DNA of 64,000 nt. It comes from a bacterium 336/3 (GTDB lineage Bacteria; Bacteroidota; Bacteroidia; Cytophagales; Thermonemataceae). Both the position numbers and the translations under genes were made by a program. The stretch is from contig LJIE01000001.1 in NCBI GenBank assembly GCA_001281695.1, positions 2,813,521-2,877,520 of the forward strand, in the 5' to 3' direction. How positions within the stretch are numbered: the stretch's first letter is position 1; the number at the start of each line of letters is the position of its first letter. Under the pieces are notes generated by a model, which was not told the DNA's origin, made no database searches, and worked only from the letters and a program-made list of their open reading frames with translations. Below, piece after piece: positions 17,351 to 26,066 of the stretch.

Positions 17351-17378
17351 AAACAGCCCTGAATGAAGGGCTGTTTTT
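17351..17378 (+). terminator. Intrinsic terminator of the HtrA gene
   Basis: Stem AAACAGCCCT (17351-17360) / AGGGCTGTTT (17367-17376), 6-nt loop, T-run. Confidence 0.9.
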
Positions 17379-17391
17379 ATGTTTTTTATTT

Positions 17392-18165
17392 ATGAACACA
17401 TTTTTGAAAAGTATTTTATTTTTATTATTCATCTTTTTGTGGGCTTGTGATAGAGAAAAGCCTTCTACTCAAACTATTGAAACTGTTAAAACCATAGATT
17501 CCGTAGATTCCTCTACTTCTACCCAAAATACGCCTTCACTCAAAGAAATCTTTTTTCCACAAGATTCGCCTGATTCTGTTAAAATCAAAAAAGAACAAGA
17601 TAGTTTGGCTTCCTTAAATGATGAAGAAAAAAGACCACAAGGAAGCCTTGGTTTTGATGCTTTGATGAAAAAATTCAAATATAAAGACATTAAAACATTC
17701 GACTTTTCTAAGAATTGGTGGGGCGATTTTGACAACTATTATCGTTTGAGTTTTGATGAAATGAAAAAGTTGGGTTTATGTGGTAAAGAAAGTTTCACCC
17801 GTTGTTTTGAAGAAGATGATTATTACCCAAGAATTCATCCTTATTCAATTCATCATTTTGATAACCAGATTATTGTATGTACTTTTTTGCAATTAGCAGA
17901 TGGTGGATTTAGTTTGTATGTTGTTAGTTACAAGAATAAAAAAAGAAAATCCATTGGAAAAGAAAATATAGCCTTTTCTTTTGGTGATATTGGAACTGTT
18001 ATTCATTGGAAAGCTAAGTTAGAAAACCAAGTATTTACAACTAATTATAAAGAATGGATTATTGAGGAATTAAGGGTACAAGGTAAAATGATCACCACCA
18101 TAGACTCCAACGGGGTTATCAAACAAGACAGAAAGGAGGATTTTAACAAAGGTTATGCCCGATAA
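17392..18165 (+). CDS. Lipoprotein of unknown function
   Basis: A 257-residue lipoprotein (FLLFIFLWAC, lipid-Cys at about residue 19). A ~70-residue Ser/Thr/Asp/Lys-rich disordered linker leads to a C-terminal globular domain containing FSKNWWGDFDNYYRLSFDEM and SIHHFDNQIIVCTFLQLADG. I do not recognise the family. It starts 14 bp after the HtrA terminator. Its outer-membrane neighbourhood with a periplasmic protease is suggestive but not evidence of a shared role. Confidence 0.7.
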   Translation: MNTFLKSILFLLFIFLWACDREKPSTQTIETVKTIDSVDSSTSTQNTPSLKEIFFPQDSPDSVKIKKEQDSLASLNDEEKRPQGSLGFDALMKKFKYKDIKTFDFSKNWWGDFDNYYRLSFDEMKKLGLCGKESFTRCFEEDDYYPRIHPYSIHHFDNQIIVCTFLQLADGGFSLYVVSYKNKKRKSIGKENIAFSFGDIGTVIHWKAKLENQVFTTNYKEWIIEELRVQGKMITTIDSNGVIKQDRKEDFNKGYAR

Positions 18166-18250
18166 TGAAGGAAATTTTATGTCTTATTTCTTGTTTTTTT
18201 TGTCTATCACAAATTTCTATTATCTTGCCTAAAGATTTTAAGCTGAAACC

Positions 18251-19279
18251 ATGATGGTTAAAACTTTACATCAGAAGCTACTTAGACTTTATTGGGCATT
18301 ATTTCTCCTTTTACTGAGTTTTATTATAGGTACTATTAGTTTCATGGCTATTGAAGGTTATGGACTGCTGGATGCCTTGTATATGTGTATTATTACGGCT
18401 GCAACCATTGGTTATCAGGAAGTAAAACCTTTATCAGATGCAGGAAAAATATTTAATATTTTTTACATTTTAGCAAATTTGGCTTTATTTGCCTATGTTA
18501 TTTCAACACTTACAAGTTATTTGTTTGAAGGTGAACTCAAAAATATTTTCAGAAAATACAAGGTTCAAAAAATTATTCAGAAAATGGAAGACCATATCAT
18601 TGTTTGTGGCTATGGGAGAAATGGCTTTAACGTTTGCCAAGAGCTTAATCGTTTGAATGTTCCCTATGTACTCATTGAAAAAGATGAACACCATGTAGAG
18701 CATTTTACATCTTCAGATAACCATCAAATGCTTATTGGTGATGCAACCCTTGATGAAACACTCAAAGAAGCCAATATAGACAAAGCCAGAGCCCTTATCA
18801 TTGCTCTTCCTAATGATGCCAATAATGTATTTATTACGCTCACAGCCAGAGAATTAAATCCAAAAGTTTTTATTATCACAAGAGCTTCTGAACAAAATTC
18901 TGAAAAGAAAATGTATCGGGCTGGAGCCAACAAAGTGGTAATGCCTGAGGCTTTAGGAGGTATCCATATGGCTCAAATTGTTGTAAAACCTGAAATTATT
19001 GAGTTTTTGGATTTGATAAGTGGTTTGGACAAAATGAAATTGAAGCTTGAGGAAGTGATGTTCAACGAACTACTCACCCACTCTGCTACACTTTCTATCA
19101 AAGATTTGAATTTAAAACAGGAAAATGAAGCTTCTGTGATTGCTCTTAAAGATAGAGAAAAAGGGTTTATTTTAAATCCCAGTGAGAGTTATGTGCTTTC
19201 TGATGAGACCATTCTGATTATTTTGGGTACAGAAGATGCTATTAAAAGATTTAAACAACGACACGCAAGAAGAAGATGA
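18251..19279 (+). CDS. Two-TM potassium channel with RCK (TrkA-N/TrkA-C) domains, variant filter
   Basis: A 342-residue protein. Two TM helices (residues ~12-35 and ~70-92) flank a pore helix with filter Thr-Ile-Gly-Tyr-Gln (52-56) where most K+ channels have TVGYG. A Rossmann RCK-N domain follows (HIIVCGYGRNGFNVC at ~117, acidic LIEKDE, LIGDAT), then an RCK-C domain ending at residue ~338. This is the MthK-like layout in which the RCK ring binds a regulatory nucleotide or ion. Its stop overlaps the start of the phosphoesterase gene by 4 bp (ATGA), so the two are translationally coupled. MM start: 18251 or 18254. Confidence 0.9.
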   Translation: MMVKTLHQKLLRLYWALFLLLLSFIIGTISFMAIEGYGLLDALYMCIITAATIGYQEVKPLSDAGKIFNIFYILANLALFAYVISTLTSYLFEGELKNIFRKYKVQKIIQKMEDHIIVCGYGRNGFNVCQELNRLNVPYVLIEKDEHHVEHFTSSDNHQMLIGDATLDETLKEANIDKARALIIALPNDANNVFITLTARELNPKVFIITRASEQNSEKKMYRAGANKVVMPEALGGIHMAQIVVKPEIIEFLDLISGLDKMKLKLEEVMFNELLTHSATLSIKDLNLKQENEASVIALKDREKGFILNPSESYVLSDETILIILGTEDAIKRFKQRHARRR

Positions 19280-19980
19280 AAATAGCTCAAATTTCTGATT
19301 TGCACCTTACTCCAAACAAAGAATCGGCAAATGATATTGATGTTTGGGCAAATTTTGAGAAAGTTTTGACTCATGTCCAAACACGAAATCCTGATATTTT
19401 GGTTGTTTCTGGTGATATTTGCTATGATGTAGGTGATGAAAATACTTATAAGGAAGTAAAAAAACAATTAGATTCTACCCAAATACCTTATTATGTTATT
19501 TCAGGAAACCATGATGATTCTTTGGCTTTAGGAAAAGTCTTTGGTTATCCTACTGAAAACGGCAAATTAAATCCTTATAAAATTACATTAGACAACACAG
19601 ATATACACTTTTGGGATTCTTGGGATGGCATTATTGAGCCTTCTTGGATTGATAATTTAGATGCTACTTCTCTTGTTTTTGTGCATCATCCACTTGTTTT
19701 AGGAACTTGCCAGTTTATGGATAATAAATATGCTCTTCAGAACATAGAAATTATTACAGAGAAACTAAGAAAGACTAAAAATTCGCATTATTTCTTTCAT
19801 GGGCATTATCATTTTGAAAAGTCTATTCATAGTTCCAAACATCATTTTTTCATTACACCTTCTACTTTTTTCCAATTAGATGATATTTCATCTGATTTCA
19901 AGATAGCTTCAACACAGATTGGCTACCGCTGGATAAGTTTTAACAACAATATGCTTCTTACAAATACAGTTTTTATATAA
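19276..19980 (+). CDS. Calcineurin-like metallophosphoesterase
   Basis: A 234-residue cytosolic enzyme with all motifs of the binuclear metallophosphoesterase fold: Asp8-x-His10 (ISDLHL), Gly-Asp47 (VVSGDI), Gly-Asn78-His79-Asp80 (ISGNHDD), His in FVHHPL, and GHYH near residue 174. It resembles CpdA/Icc-type phosphodiesterases in length and in its early motifs, so a cyclic nucleotide or related phosphodiester is possible, but the substrate cannot be fixed. It is coupled by ATGA overlap to the RCK channel gene; a link between a nucleotide-gated channel and a nucleotide hydrolase is an attractive inference. Confidence 0.9.
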   Translation: MKIAQISDLHLTPNKESANDIDVWANFEKVLTHVQTRNPDILVVSGDICYDVGDENTYKEVKKQLDSTQIPYYVISGNHDDSLALGKVFGYPTENGKLNPYKITLDNTDIHFWDSWDGIIEPSWIDNLDATSLVFVHHPLVLGTCQFMDNKYALQNIEIITEKLRKTKNSHYFFHGHYHFEKSIHSSKHHFFITPSTFFQLDDISSDFKIASTQIGYRWISFNNNMLLTNTVFI

Positions 19981-19994
19981 TCTTTTCTAAAAAC

Positions 19995-20021
19995 AAAAAA
20001 CTACCTTTTCAGGTAGTTTTT
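19995..20021. terminator. Bidirectional intrinsic terminator
   Basis: Stem AAAACTACCT / AGGTAGTTTT with a TTTC loop, A-run on the left and T-run on the right. It can serve both convergent genes (phosphoesterase on +, secreted protein on -). Confidence 0.85.
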
Positions 20022-20039
20022 AATAAAATATTATATAAA

Positions 20040-20750
20040 TTATATATTCTTGCTTTCGTAATATTTGAGAAGACGAGCAATATCATCTTCGTTTTTCATG
20101 TCTAATTTATTTGCCTTGATGTAGTCTTCCCACATTTTTTTATCACCTCCCAATGCTTCCAAAACAGATTTTTTGTTTTTCTTAATTGCTATTCCTTTAG
20201 AATCTTTGTAGATGAATAAAGTTTTTTCTTTAGAATATGCAAATTCTTCGGCATTTGAGCCATAAGTAGAGCCTCCTGATTTTTGTAAAACAACAAAATA
20301 TTTTGTGAGTAATTTTACTTTTGGAGAATTATAATGTGTTAAAAAGAAATTAGTTGCTGAATATTTATCTACACCTTCCAAACCACTTACAAATGTATAA
20401 TCTCTTAAAATACCTGTTTCCTTATCTTTTGCCTTTAGTGTAAAACTCAAAACACTACCTTTGGGGAATTCAAATACTTTATTTCCGTCTTTCATTACAA
20501 TTTTATCGCTAGCGATATTGTATTTGATATTTGATACAGGCACACCTTTAGAATCTACATTGATGAGCAAGTTACCAGAACCCCATTCTTCAGAGAAATA
20601 GCTATTGGCGTCATCTGCATTTTTACCTTTTGTTGTAAAAGGAACTAAAGTGAGTCCACCAACACTTGGACCTAAGTTAGTTTGAGCACTTACACAATAA
20701 GATGCAGTAAGAAATAAGCCAAGAAATACAGATTTTAAATTCATTTTCAT
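20040..20750 (-). CDS. Secreted protein of unknown function
   Basis: A 236-residue protein with signal peptide KSVFLGLFLTASYCVSAQ (start at 20750 or Met3 at 20744). The body is Lys-rich with beta-strand patterns. The C-terminal ~60 residues (FIYKDSKGIAIKKN, then a short helical tail MWEDYIKANKLDMKNEDD) have a weaker counterpart at the end of the protein encoded at 59561-60070 (VYKKGIAVKKN). I do not recognise the family. A promoter with a good -7 box lies at 20783-20813. Confidence 0.7.
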   Translation of the reverse strand: MKMNLKSVFLGLFLTASYCVSAQTNLGPSVGGLTLVPFTTKGKNADDANSYFSEEWGSGNLLINVDSKGVPVSNIKYNIASDKIVMKDGNKVFEFPKGSVLSFTLKAKDKETGILRDYTFVSGLEGVDKYSATNFFLTHYNSPKVKLLTKYFVVLQKSGGSTYGSNAEEFAYSKEKTLFIYKDSKGIAIKKNKKSVLEALGGDKKMWEDYIKANKLDMKNEDDIARLLKYYESKNI

Positions 20751-20782
20751 TAATAGTTTTGGTTAAATTTATTATAAGGGTA

Positions 20783-20813
20783 CAAAATTAAATAATTATA
20801 AATAAATGCACAA
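20783..20813 (-). promoter_or_regulatory. Bacteroidota-type promoter for the secreted-protein gene
   Basis: Minus strand: TTG (20813-20811), 20 bp, TAATTTTG (20790-20783). The ORF start is ~33 bp downstream. Confidence 0.6.
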
Positions 20814-20861
20814 TGATGGACTGTTTTTTTTTATTTCACAAAAATATTATTTGTATAAAAT

Positions 20862-20897
20862 AAAAAAATCCAAAATGATAGAACGACCACTTTGGAT
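20862..20897 (-). terminator. Intrinsic terminator of the ABC exporter gene
   Basis: Minus strand: ATCCAAA (20897-20891), loop, TTTGGAT (20874-20868), then a T-run. It lies ~28 bp after the ABC transporter stop codon. Confidence 0.7.
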
Positions 20898-20924
20898 GAG
20901 TAAATGGATATTTTCAATGAGTAT

Positions 20925-22715
20925 TTAGCTTTCTTCCACCTCTTCTATTTGGAGTTGTTTTTCGTAAAGATCTTTGTACGTGCCCTTTAACGCCATCAGT
21001 TCTTCATGAGAGCCTTGCTCTACTACATGTCCCTCATCTAACACCAAAATCTTATCTGCCAGTTTCGCTGAAGAAATTCGATGAGAAATAATAACCGTTG
21101 TTTTACCTTCCATTAAGTTTTGTAATTGATTGAGTATGGAGTTTTCCGTTTTGGTATCAACAGCTGAAAGACAATCATCTAAAATCATAATAGTTGGGTT
21201 TTTCACAAGAGCTCTTGCAATCGAAACTCGTTGTTTCTGACCACCTGAGAGTGTGATACCTCTCTCTCCAACAACTGTTTTAAATTGCTGAGGAAAATCC
21301 ATAATATTTTGGTAAACATCAGCCCATTTAGCAGCTTGCATCATTTGTTCTTCTGAGATTTCTTTAGAACCAAAACCAATATTGTTGGCAACAGTATCTG
21401 AAAACAAGAAAACATCTTGGGGAACATAACCCATCTGACTACGCAGATGCTGTAAATTATATTGTTTGATATTGATACCATCTATCAAAATTTCTCCTTG
21501 TGTGGTATCATACATACGACAAAGCAAGTTAGCAAGTGTACTTTTTCCTGAGCCTGTTGTTCCTAAAATAGCAATAGACTCACCACTATGTACATCAAAA
21601 TTAATATTTTCTAATGCCTTGATACCTGTGTCAGGATACACCAACGATACATTTTTGAAAGAAATATTTCCTTTAATAGGCATTAATTGGTTTCCTTCTG
21701 AAATAATATCTGTTTTTACAGCCAAAAACTCGTTGATACGGCGTTGTGAAACAGATGCTTTCTGAATAATACTAGCAATCCAACCTAGTGAAGTAACTGG
21801 CCAAATCATCATGTTCAAATATAAAATAAACTCTGCGATATGTCCTCTTGTCAGTGTTCCGTTAATAACTTCTAAGCCTCCTACATACACTACTAAAATA
21901 TTACTCAAGCCTATCAGAGCCAGAACAAGTGGGAAAAACCAAGCTTCTGCAATGGTTAGCTTTAAAGATTTTTGTCTGTATATTCCACTTTCTTTGGTAA
22001 AATTATCAACTGAACTCTTTTCTCTCGCAAAAGCCTTGATAACTCTAATACCCGAAAAGGCCTCTTGAACAAACGAAGAAAGCCTCGATAAACTTTGCTG
22101 TATTTGCTCCGAACGGCGATTGATGATGTTATTGACAATATAAATACTAATAGATAAAAATGGTAAGGGTAATAAACTATACATGGTTAGTTTGTAGTCC
22201 ACAGAAAGCATATAAGGGATAACCATCACAAATACAGCTATCAGATTGATACCATACATAATTCCTGGACCCAAGTACATACGAACTTGGCTTACATCTT
22301 CAGAAATACGAGCCATCAAATCGCCTGTTTTATTCTTTCTATAAAAACTGAGTGGCAAAGACTGATAATGTTCATAGATTTCACTTTTGAGATCGTACTC
22401 AATAAATCTAGACATGACAATGAGTGTTTGTCTTACCAAAAACAAGAAAAAACCTCGTAACAATGCCATCATCAGGATAATACCTCCATAAATGAGGATA
22501 TTGAACGTAAAAGCGTCTTCTATTTCTTTCTGACAAACAAAGCCTTTGAGTAAGAAAAACCAGTCAATCGTTTCCTCAACAGCATTGAAGGCATACCGAA
22601 CCACCTGAGCAGGTAAAATCAGAAAAAAATTGGATATTACTGTAAACAGAATACCCAAAGCAAGCAAATGCTTGTATTTATATAAATATTTATTGAGATG
22701 TTTTAAAGAATGCAT
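20925..22715 (-). CDS. ABC exporter half-transporter (MsbA/MDR-like)
   Basis: A 596-residue protein with a six-helix type IV exporter domain (about 1-320) fused to a nucleotide-binding domain. The NBD has Walker A GTTGSGKST (~388), Q-loop GYVPQDVFLF, signature LSGGQKQR (~488), Walker B TIMILDD (~511) and switch His in IISHRIS (~543). The Walker B catalytic Glu position is Asp-Cys (ILDDCLS), a common variant that suggests this half-site is weaker, as in heterodimeric exporters; no partner gene is adjacent. Likely substrates are lipids, LPS precursors or drugs, not decidable here. It has its own terminator. Confidence 0.93.
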   Translation of the reverse strand: MHSLKHLNKYLYKYKHLLALGILFTVISNFFLILPAQVVRYAFNAVEETIDWFFLLKGFVCQKEIEDAFTFNILIYGGIILMMALLRGFFLFLVRQTLIVMSRFIEYDLKSEIYEHYQSLPLSFYRKNKTGDLMARISEDVSQVRMYLGPGIMYGINLIAVFVMVIPYMLSVDYKLTMYSLLPLPFLSISIYIVNNIINRRSEQIQQSLSRLSSFVQEAFSGIRVIKAFAREKSSVDNFTKESGIYRQKSLKLTIAEAWFFPLVLALIGLSNILVVYVGGLEVINGTLTRGHIAEFILYLNMMIWPVTSLGWIASIIQKASVSQRRINEFLAVKTDIISEGNQLMPIKGNISFKNVSLVYPDTGIKALENINFDVHSGESIAILGTTGSGKSTLANLLCRMYDTTQGEILIDGINIKQYNLQHLRSQMGYVPQDVFLFSDTVANNIGFGSKEISEEQMMQAAKWADVYQNIMDFPQQFKTVVGERGITLSGGQKQRVSIARALVKNPTIMILDDCLSAVDTKTENSILNQLQNLMEGKTTVIISHRISSAKLADKILVLDEGHVVEQGSHEELMALKGTYKDLYEKQLQIEEVEES

Positions 22716-22798
22716 TGAATGTTTTTATTTAGAAAACGTGGGTTTTTGTTTTTTGGTATTGAATTTTGAAAAATACTCATCTATTTTCATATTTTTTA

Positions 22799-23728
22799 TC
22801 ACAATCCAATATGATAACGAAGTTGTTTTAAGTTAATTTCAGCAGAATATAAATCTCCTATATTATCAGTTGCTATATGTTTATAGCGATTCTCATAATC
22901 AGAAAATGCCTGCATTACTTTATTAAATTTCTTCAATTCATCTGATATTATATATAAATCTACATTGGAATAATCCATTAAAGTTGCTAATCTCCCTACT
23001 CCTGACCAAGTTCCTGTTGACATTTCTACTTCAAAAGCTTTTTCAGGTATCAAATTTTTTCCTTTTTCTTTAAACCAAATAACATCTATTCTTCTTAAAA
23101 GGTCATAATCCGCAAATTGTAATTCAGGGCAATCCTTTAAGGTTGTTATTTCTCCAAGTTTTTTATCATTAAATTTCTTAGATTTATCAGGACAGAAAGT
23201 TTTAAAACCTCGTATATTGCCTATTTCTATTAAACGCCCTTGAACAACAGAGTGAATACTCTCTTCTACTGTATTATTACTATCTGATTTATATTCTTGA
23301 TATAATAAATCCCAATTATTAATAAATTTGGAACAATCTAAACGATTATTTTTGCCTGATAAAACTACATTCAAATCTTTATCAATTGTTATTTTATACT
23401 CCCCGTTTCTATCATGGCTAATTTGTGGTAAACATGAAAATAAAACTTTGGCTGGAATAATTAAAATTTTATCCATTGAACCACAAATAAAGGCTATAAA
23501 TGGATTATCTAAATTATTCATTTCTTCTACTGTTAAATAATTTAGTCCATAAAAGAAACGTCTATTAGCTCCTTCAGTTGCAGCCCTAATGAGTACATTT
23601 GCTGATGCAATTTTATAAGTTCTTGATTTTAAAACTTTTATTAATTCAAAAGTACCTTGTACAGTTTTTACTTTTTCTAAAAAATCAGATACAAGCAAAT
23701 CTGTTGGTGTCATCTTCTTTTTTTGCAT
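22799..23728 (-). CDS. Candidate PD-(D/E)xK-type endonuclease, coupled to a small acidic protein
   Basis: I start at 23728 (MQKKKMTPTDLL), where the upstream stop and this ATG overlap as TGATG; an ORF start at 23749 exists but would overlap the neighbour by 22 bp. The protein has 309 residues. The middle region (~75-145: IAFICGSMDKILIIPAKVLF, then DRNGEYKITID) resembles the target-binding or accessory domain of several restriction enzymes. The C-terminal part has a nuclease-like signature: helix with ESIHSVVQGRLIEIG, Asp215 in RRIDVIWF, and Glu233/Glu235 in AFEVEMSTGTWSGVGRL, i.e. D...ExE in place of the classical D...ExK. Activity and specificity are inferred; no methyltransferase is adjacent. 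Confidence 0.55.
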   Translation of the reverse strand: MQKKKMTPTDLLVSDFLEKVKTVQGTFELIKVLKSRTYKIASANVLIRAATEGANRRFFYGLNYLTVEEMNNLDNPFIAFICGSMDKILIIPAKVLFSCLPQISHDRNGEYKITIDKDLNVVLSGKNNRLDCSKFINNWDLLYQEYKSDSNNTVEESIHSVVQGRLIEIGNIRGFKTFCPDKSKKFNDKKLGEITTLKDCPELQFADYDLLRRIDVIWFKEKGKNLIPEKAFEVEMSTGTWSGVGRLATLMDYSNVDLYIISDELKKFNKVMQAFSDYENRYKHIATDNIGDLYSAEINLKQLRYHIGL

Positions 23729-23937
23729 CAATATTCTAAGGTTTGACAATCAAAAGCCTCATTTTCTACACATTTAATCGTTTCAATTGAAAATTGATAT
23801 TTATTTTTATCATCATCATTTGATAAATCGCTTATGTCAGAAGTAAAGAATGTGACTAAATTTTTAGCTTGTTCCTCATCTGTAGCATTGATTTCCACTA
23901 AATAAGACTTTGTAAGTGTTATGACAAATTTTTGCAT
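23728..23937 (-). CDS. Small acidic protein, upstream partner of the nuclease-like gene
   Basis: A 69-residue protein, MQKFVITLTKSYLVEINATD, then EEQAKNLVTFF and an acidic loop DISDLSNDDDKNKYQF. The beta-alpha-beta pattern with 'INATDEEQAKNLV' loosely resembles the DpnD/PcfM small-protein family found with some restriction systems; that similarity is by eye only. It is translationally coupled to the next gene by TGATG, so the two probably work together, for example as inhibitor/partner and effector. No signal peptide. Confidence 0.6.
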   Translation of the reverse strand: MQKFVITLTKSYLVEINATDEEQAKNLVTFFTSDISDLSNDDDKNKYQFSIETIKCVENEAFDCQTLEY

Positions 23938-24031
23938 AAAAATTTACTATTTATCTCTATATTTTATACTTGATTACAATCATAAAACATGAAGTAAACA
24001 ATTTTCGGCTACCTCGTTTCTAATAATTTAT

Positions 24032-24379
24032 TTACCCCTTTGGTTGTTTTTTAGGTGATTTGGCTTTGCCAGACCATGTATTGTAATCTTCTTTGTTTTT
24101 GGCTCTATGTTGTTGGGCATCAAAGCGTTTGTATTTTAAGCCATCTTCAGTACGATAGTTTTTTCTAAACATTCTTCTATACCAAGGCATTCCTGAAACA
24201 ACTTTCAGGTTTTTCTCTTTGATAGCTTCTTCTCTGGTTACAGGTCTTCCATCTCCTCTTTCGCCACCAAAGTAATGTGAGTGGTCTTGGATGGTTTTGC
24301 AACCTATCACTTTGCATTTTTTTACACAACTACTGGTAGCTATCAACAAAAAAAATCCTAAAAACAAAAATATACGCAT
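24032..24379 (-). CDS. Small lipoprotein of unknown function
   Basis: From the Met at 24379 the protein (115 residues) begins MRIFLFLGFFLLIATSSC, a good lipoprotein signal; the longer start at 24397 adds six residues and is less likely. The mature part is small, basic, and has a conserved-looking core HSHYFGGERGDGRPVTREEA followed by SGMPWYRRMFRKNYRTEDGLKYKR, which I have seen only as a Bacteroidota hypothetical. Three Cys near the N-terminus (KKCKVIGCK) may form a disulfide. The C-terminus is Lys/Pro-rich. Confidence 0.7.
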   Translation of the reverse strand: MRIFLFLGFFLLIATSSCVKKCKVIGCKTIQDHSHYFGGERGDGRPVTREEAIKEKNLKVVSGMPWYRRMFRKNYRTEDGLKYKRFDAQQHRAKNKEDYNTWSGKAKSPKKQPKG

Positions 24380-24410
24380 GATTATTTCAATTATCAATGA
24401 AAAACTATCA

Positions 24411-24466
24411 ATAAGTTATAAGCTCTTTAGAATTAAAAAACTCATACTTTACTCCTTATAACTTAT
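24411..24466. repeat. Long-loop inverted repeat, possible weak terminator of the aldehyde dehydrogenase gene
   Basis: Perfect 12-bp arms ATAAGTTATAAG (24411-24422) and CTTATAACTTAT (24455-24466) with a 32-nt AT-rich loop, directly after the ALDH stop codon on the minus strand. The tail has only a broken T-run (TTGATAGTTTTT). Confidence 0.4.
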
Positions 24467-24472
24467 CACTCC

Positions 24473-25879
24473 TTACAGCCATTTAAACACTTGTTGCAAT
24501 AAACCTAGTTTACCTTTGTAAGGAGGATAACGCAAAGGAATATCTAACCAAAATGGTTTTTTAAGCACTGCTTTATAATGAGTAAAATTGTCAAAACTAT
24601 ACTTACCATGATAACCTCCCATTCCACTATTGCCCACTCCACCAAAAGGCAGATGAGAATTAGCTAAATGAACAACTGTATCGTTGATACAAGCTCCACC
24701 AAACGAGACATTTTCAAGCACTTTTTCTTGCTTTGCATCACTTTTTCCAAAATAATAACAAGCCAAAGGCTTTTCTTTGTATTTCAAATCTTCAATTACT
24801 TTATCCAAATCAGAAAATTCTAAAATAGGCAGAATAGGTCCAAAAATCTCCTCTTGCATGATGGCATCGTCCCAAGTAACATTGTCTAGAAGTGTTGGAG
24901 CTATATACAATTCTTTTTCGTCTGTTTCACCACCTTTCACCACCACACCATTATCCAAATATTTTTTGAGGCGTTCAAAATGGCGTTGACTGATGATACG
25001 AGGAAAATCTTCACTTTGTTGTGGATTTTCGCCATAAAATTCTGTAACACAAGCACTCATTTTATTAATGAGCAGGCTTCTAATACTTTTATGAGCCAAT
25101 ACATAGTCAGGAGCTACACATGTTTGTCCACCATTCAAAAACTTACCCCAAACAATGCGTTTGGCTGTTACATCCAAATCTGCATCTTCATCCACAATAC
25201 AAGGGCTTTTTCCACCCAACTCAAGTGTAACAGGGGTAATATACTCAGCAGCAGCTTTAGCCACAATTTTACCTACAGTTGTACTTCCTGTAAAAAATAT
25301 TTTGTCAAAACGTTCTTTTAGAAGAGCTTGTGTTTCTTCTACCCCTCCTTCTACTACACCTACATAGTTCTCTTCAAATACTTCTTGCATTATTACCTTG
25401 ATAACATGTGATGTATGAGGTGGAAGTTCTGAAGGTTTGATAACCACTGTATTTCCAGCAGCAATTGCTCCTATAGCAGGAAGCACTGTAAGCTGAAAAG
25501 GGTAGTTCCATGCACCTATTACAAGGACTGTGCCATATGGCTCTGGATATAAGTAATTTGTTGAAGGAAAATTAAGTATTGAACCTCGTGTAGATTTTGG
25601 ACGAGCCCAATCTTTCAGATTGTCTTTCATCACCTTGATTTCATCAATTACCAAAGCCACTTCAGACACAAAAGACTCAAAGTTTGACTTCCTGAAATCT
25701 TTATAAAGAGCTTCAAAAATATCTTCTTTGTGGCGTTCTATGGAACGTTGTAGTAAACTCAGTTTTTCCAAACGATAAGCTACATCTTTAGTTTTATGTG
25801 TCTTGAAAAAAGATTTTTGACGAGCAATTAAATCAGCGATGGGATTTACAACCACATTTTTTTCTACAAGAACTTCCAT
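24473..25879 (-). CDS. Aldehyde dehydrogenase, class-3 / fatty-aldehyde type
   Basis: A 468-residue NAD(P)-dependent enzyme oxidising aldehydes to carboxylates. The length (about 30 residues shorter than class 1/2 enzymes) and N-terminal pattern ALYKDFRKSNFESFVSEV place it with ALDH3-type fatty or aromatic aldehyde dehydrogenases. Seen: VIGAWNYPFQLTVLP, cofactor region FTGSTTVGK, catalytic Glu in LELGGKSP (~220), catalytic Cys in NGGQTCVAPDYV (~253), EEIFGPILPI, and the C-terminal SFGGACINDTVVHLANSHLP. The C-terminal extension WLDIPLRYPPYKGK is typical of the class. It is transcribed divergently from 26067; the 187 bp between them show no convincing promoter. Confidence 0.95.
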   Translation of the reverse strand: MEVLVEKNVVVNPIADLIARQKSFFKTHKTKDVAYRLEKLSLLQRSIERHKEDIFEALYKDFRKSNFESFVSEVALVIDEIKVMKDNLKDWARPKSTRGSILNFPSTNYLYPEPYGTVLVIGAWNYPFQLTVLPAIGAIAAGNTVVIKPSELPPHTSHVIKVIMQEVFEENYVGVVEGGVEETQALLKERFDKIFFTGSTTVGKIVAKAAAEYITPVTLELGGKSPCIVDEDADLDVTAKRIVWGKFLNGGQTCVAPDYVLAHKSIRSLLINKMSACVTEFYGENPQQSEDFPRIISQRHFERLKKYLDNGVVVKGGETDEKELYIAPTLLDNVTWDDAIMQEEIFGPILPILEFSDLDKVIEDLKYKEKPLACYYFGKSDAKQEKVLENVSFGGACINDTVVHLANSHLPFGGVGNSGMGGYHGKYSFDNFTHYKAVLKKPFWLDIPLRYPPYKGKLGLLQQVFKWL

Positions 25880-26066
25880 AATTTTTGTATATTTAGGAAT
25901 GGATAATCTAACAAATTTGCATATTTTTTTTAATCAAAACCAAATATTTGCTTTTTTTGTTCGTAATTAAACTATAAGGTTCAAAATTTGCTGATACTAT
26001 ATTATCAGAAAAAGGTGTTTTTTTGCGTTATGATAATACGATTGGTACAATTTAATTTCTATAACT

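Noticed and set aside
25880-26066. Regulatory element between the aldehyde dehydrogenase and the divergent gene
   Set aside because: Several partial TATTTG boxes occur but none has both the TAnnTTTG form and a TTG at the right distance.
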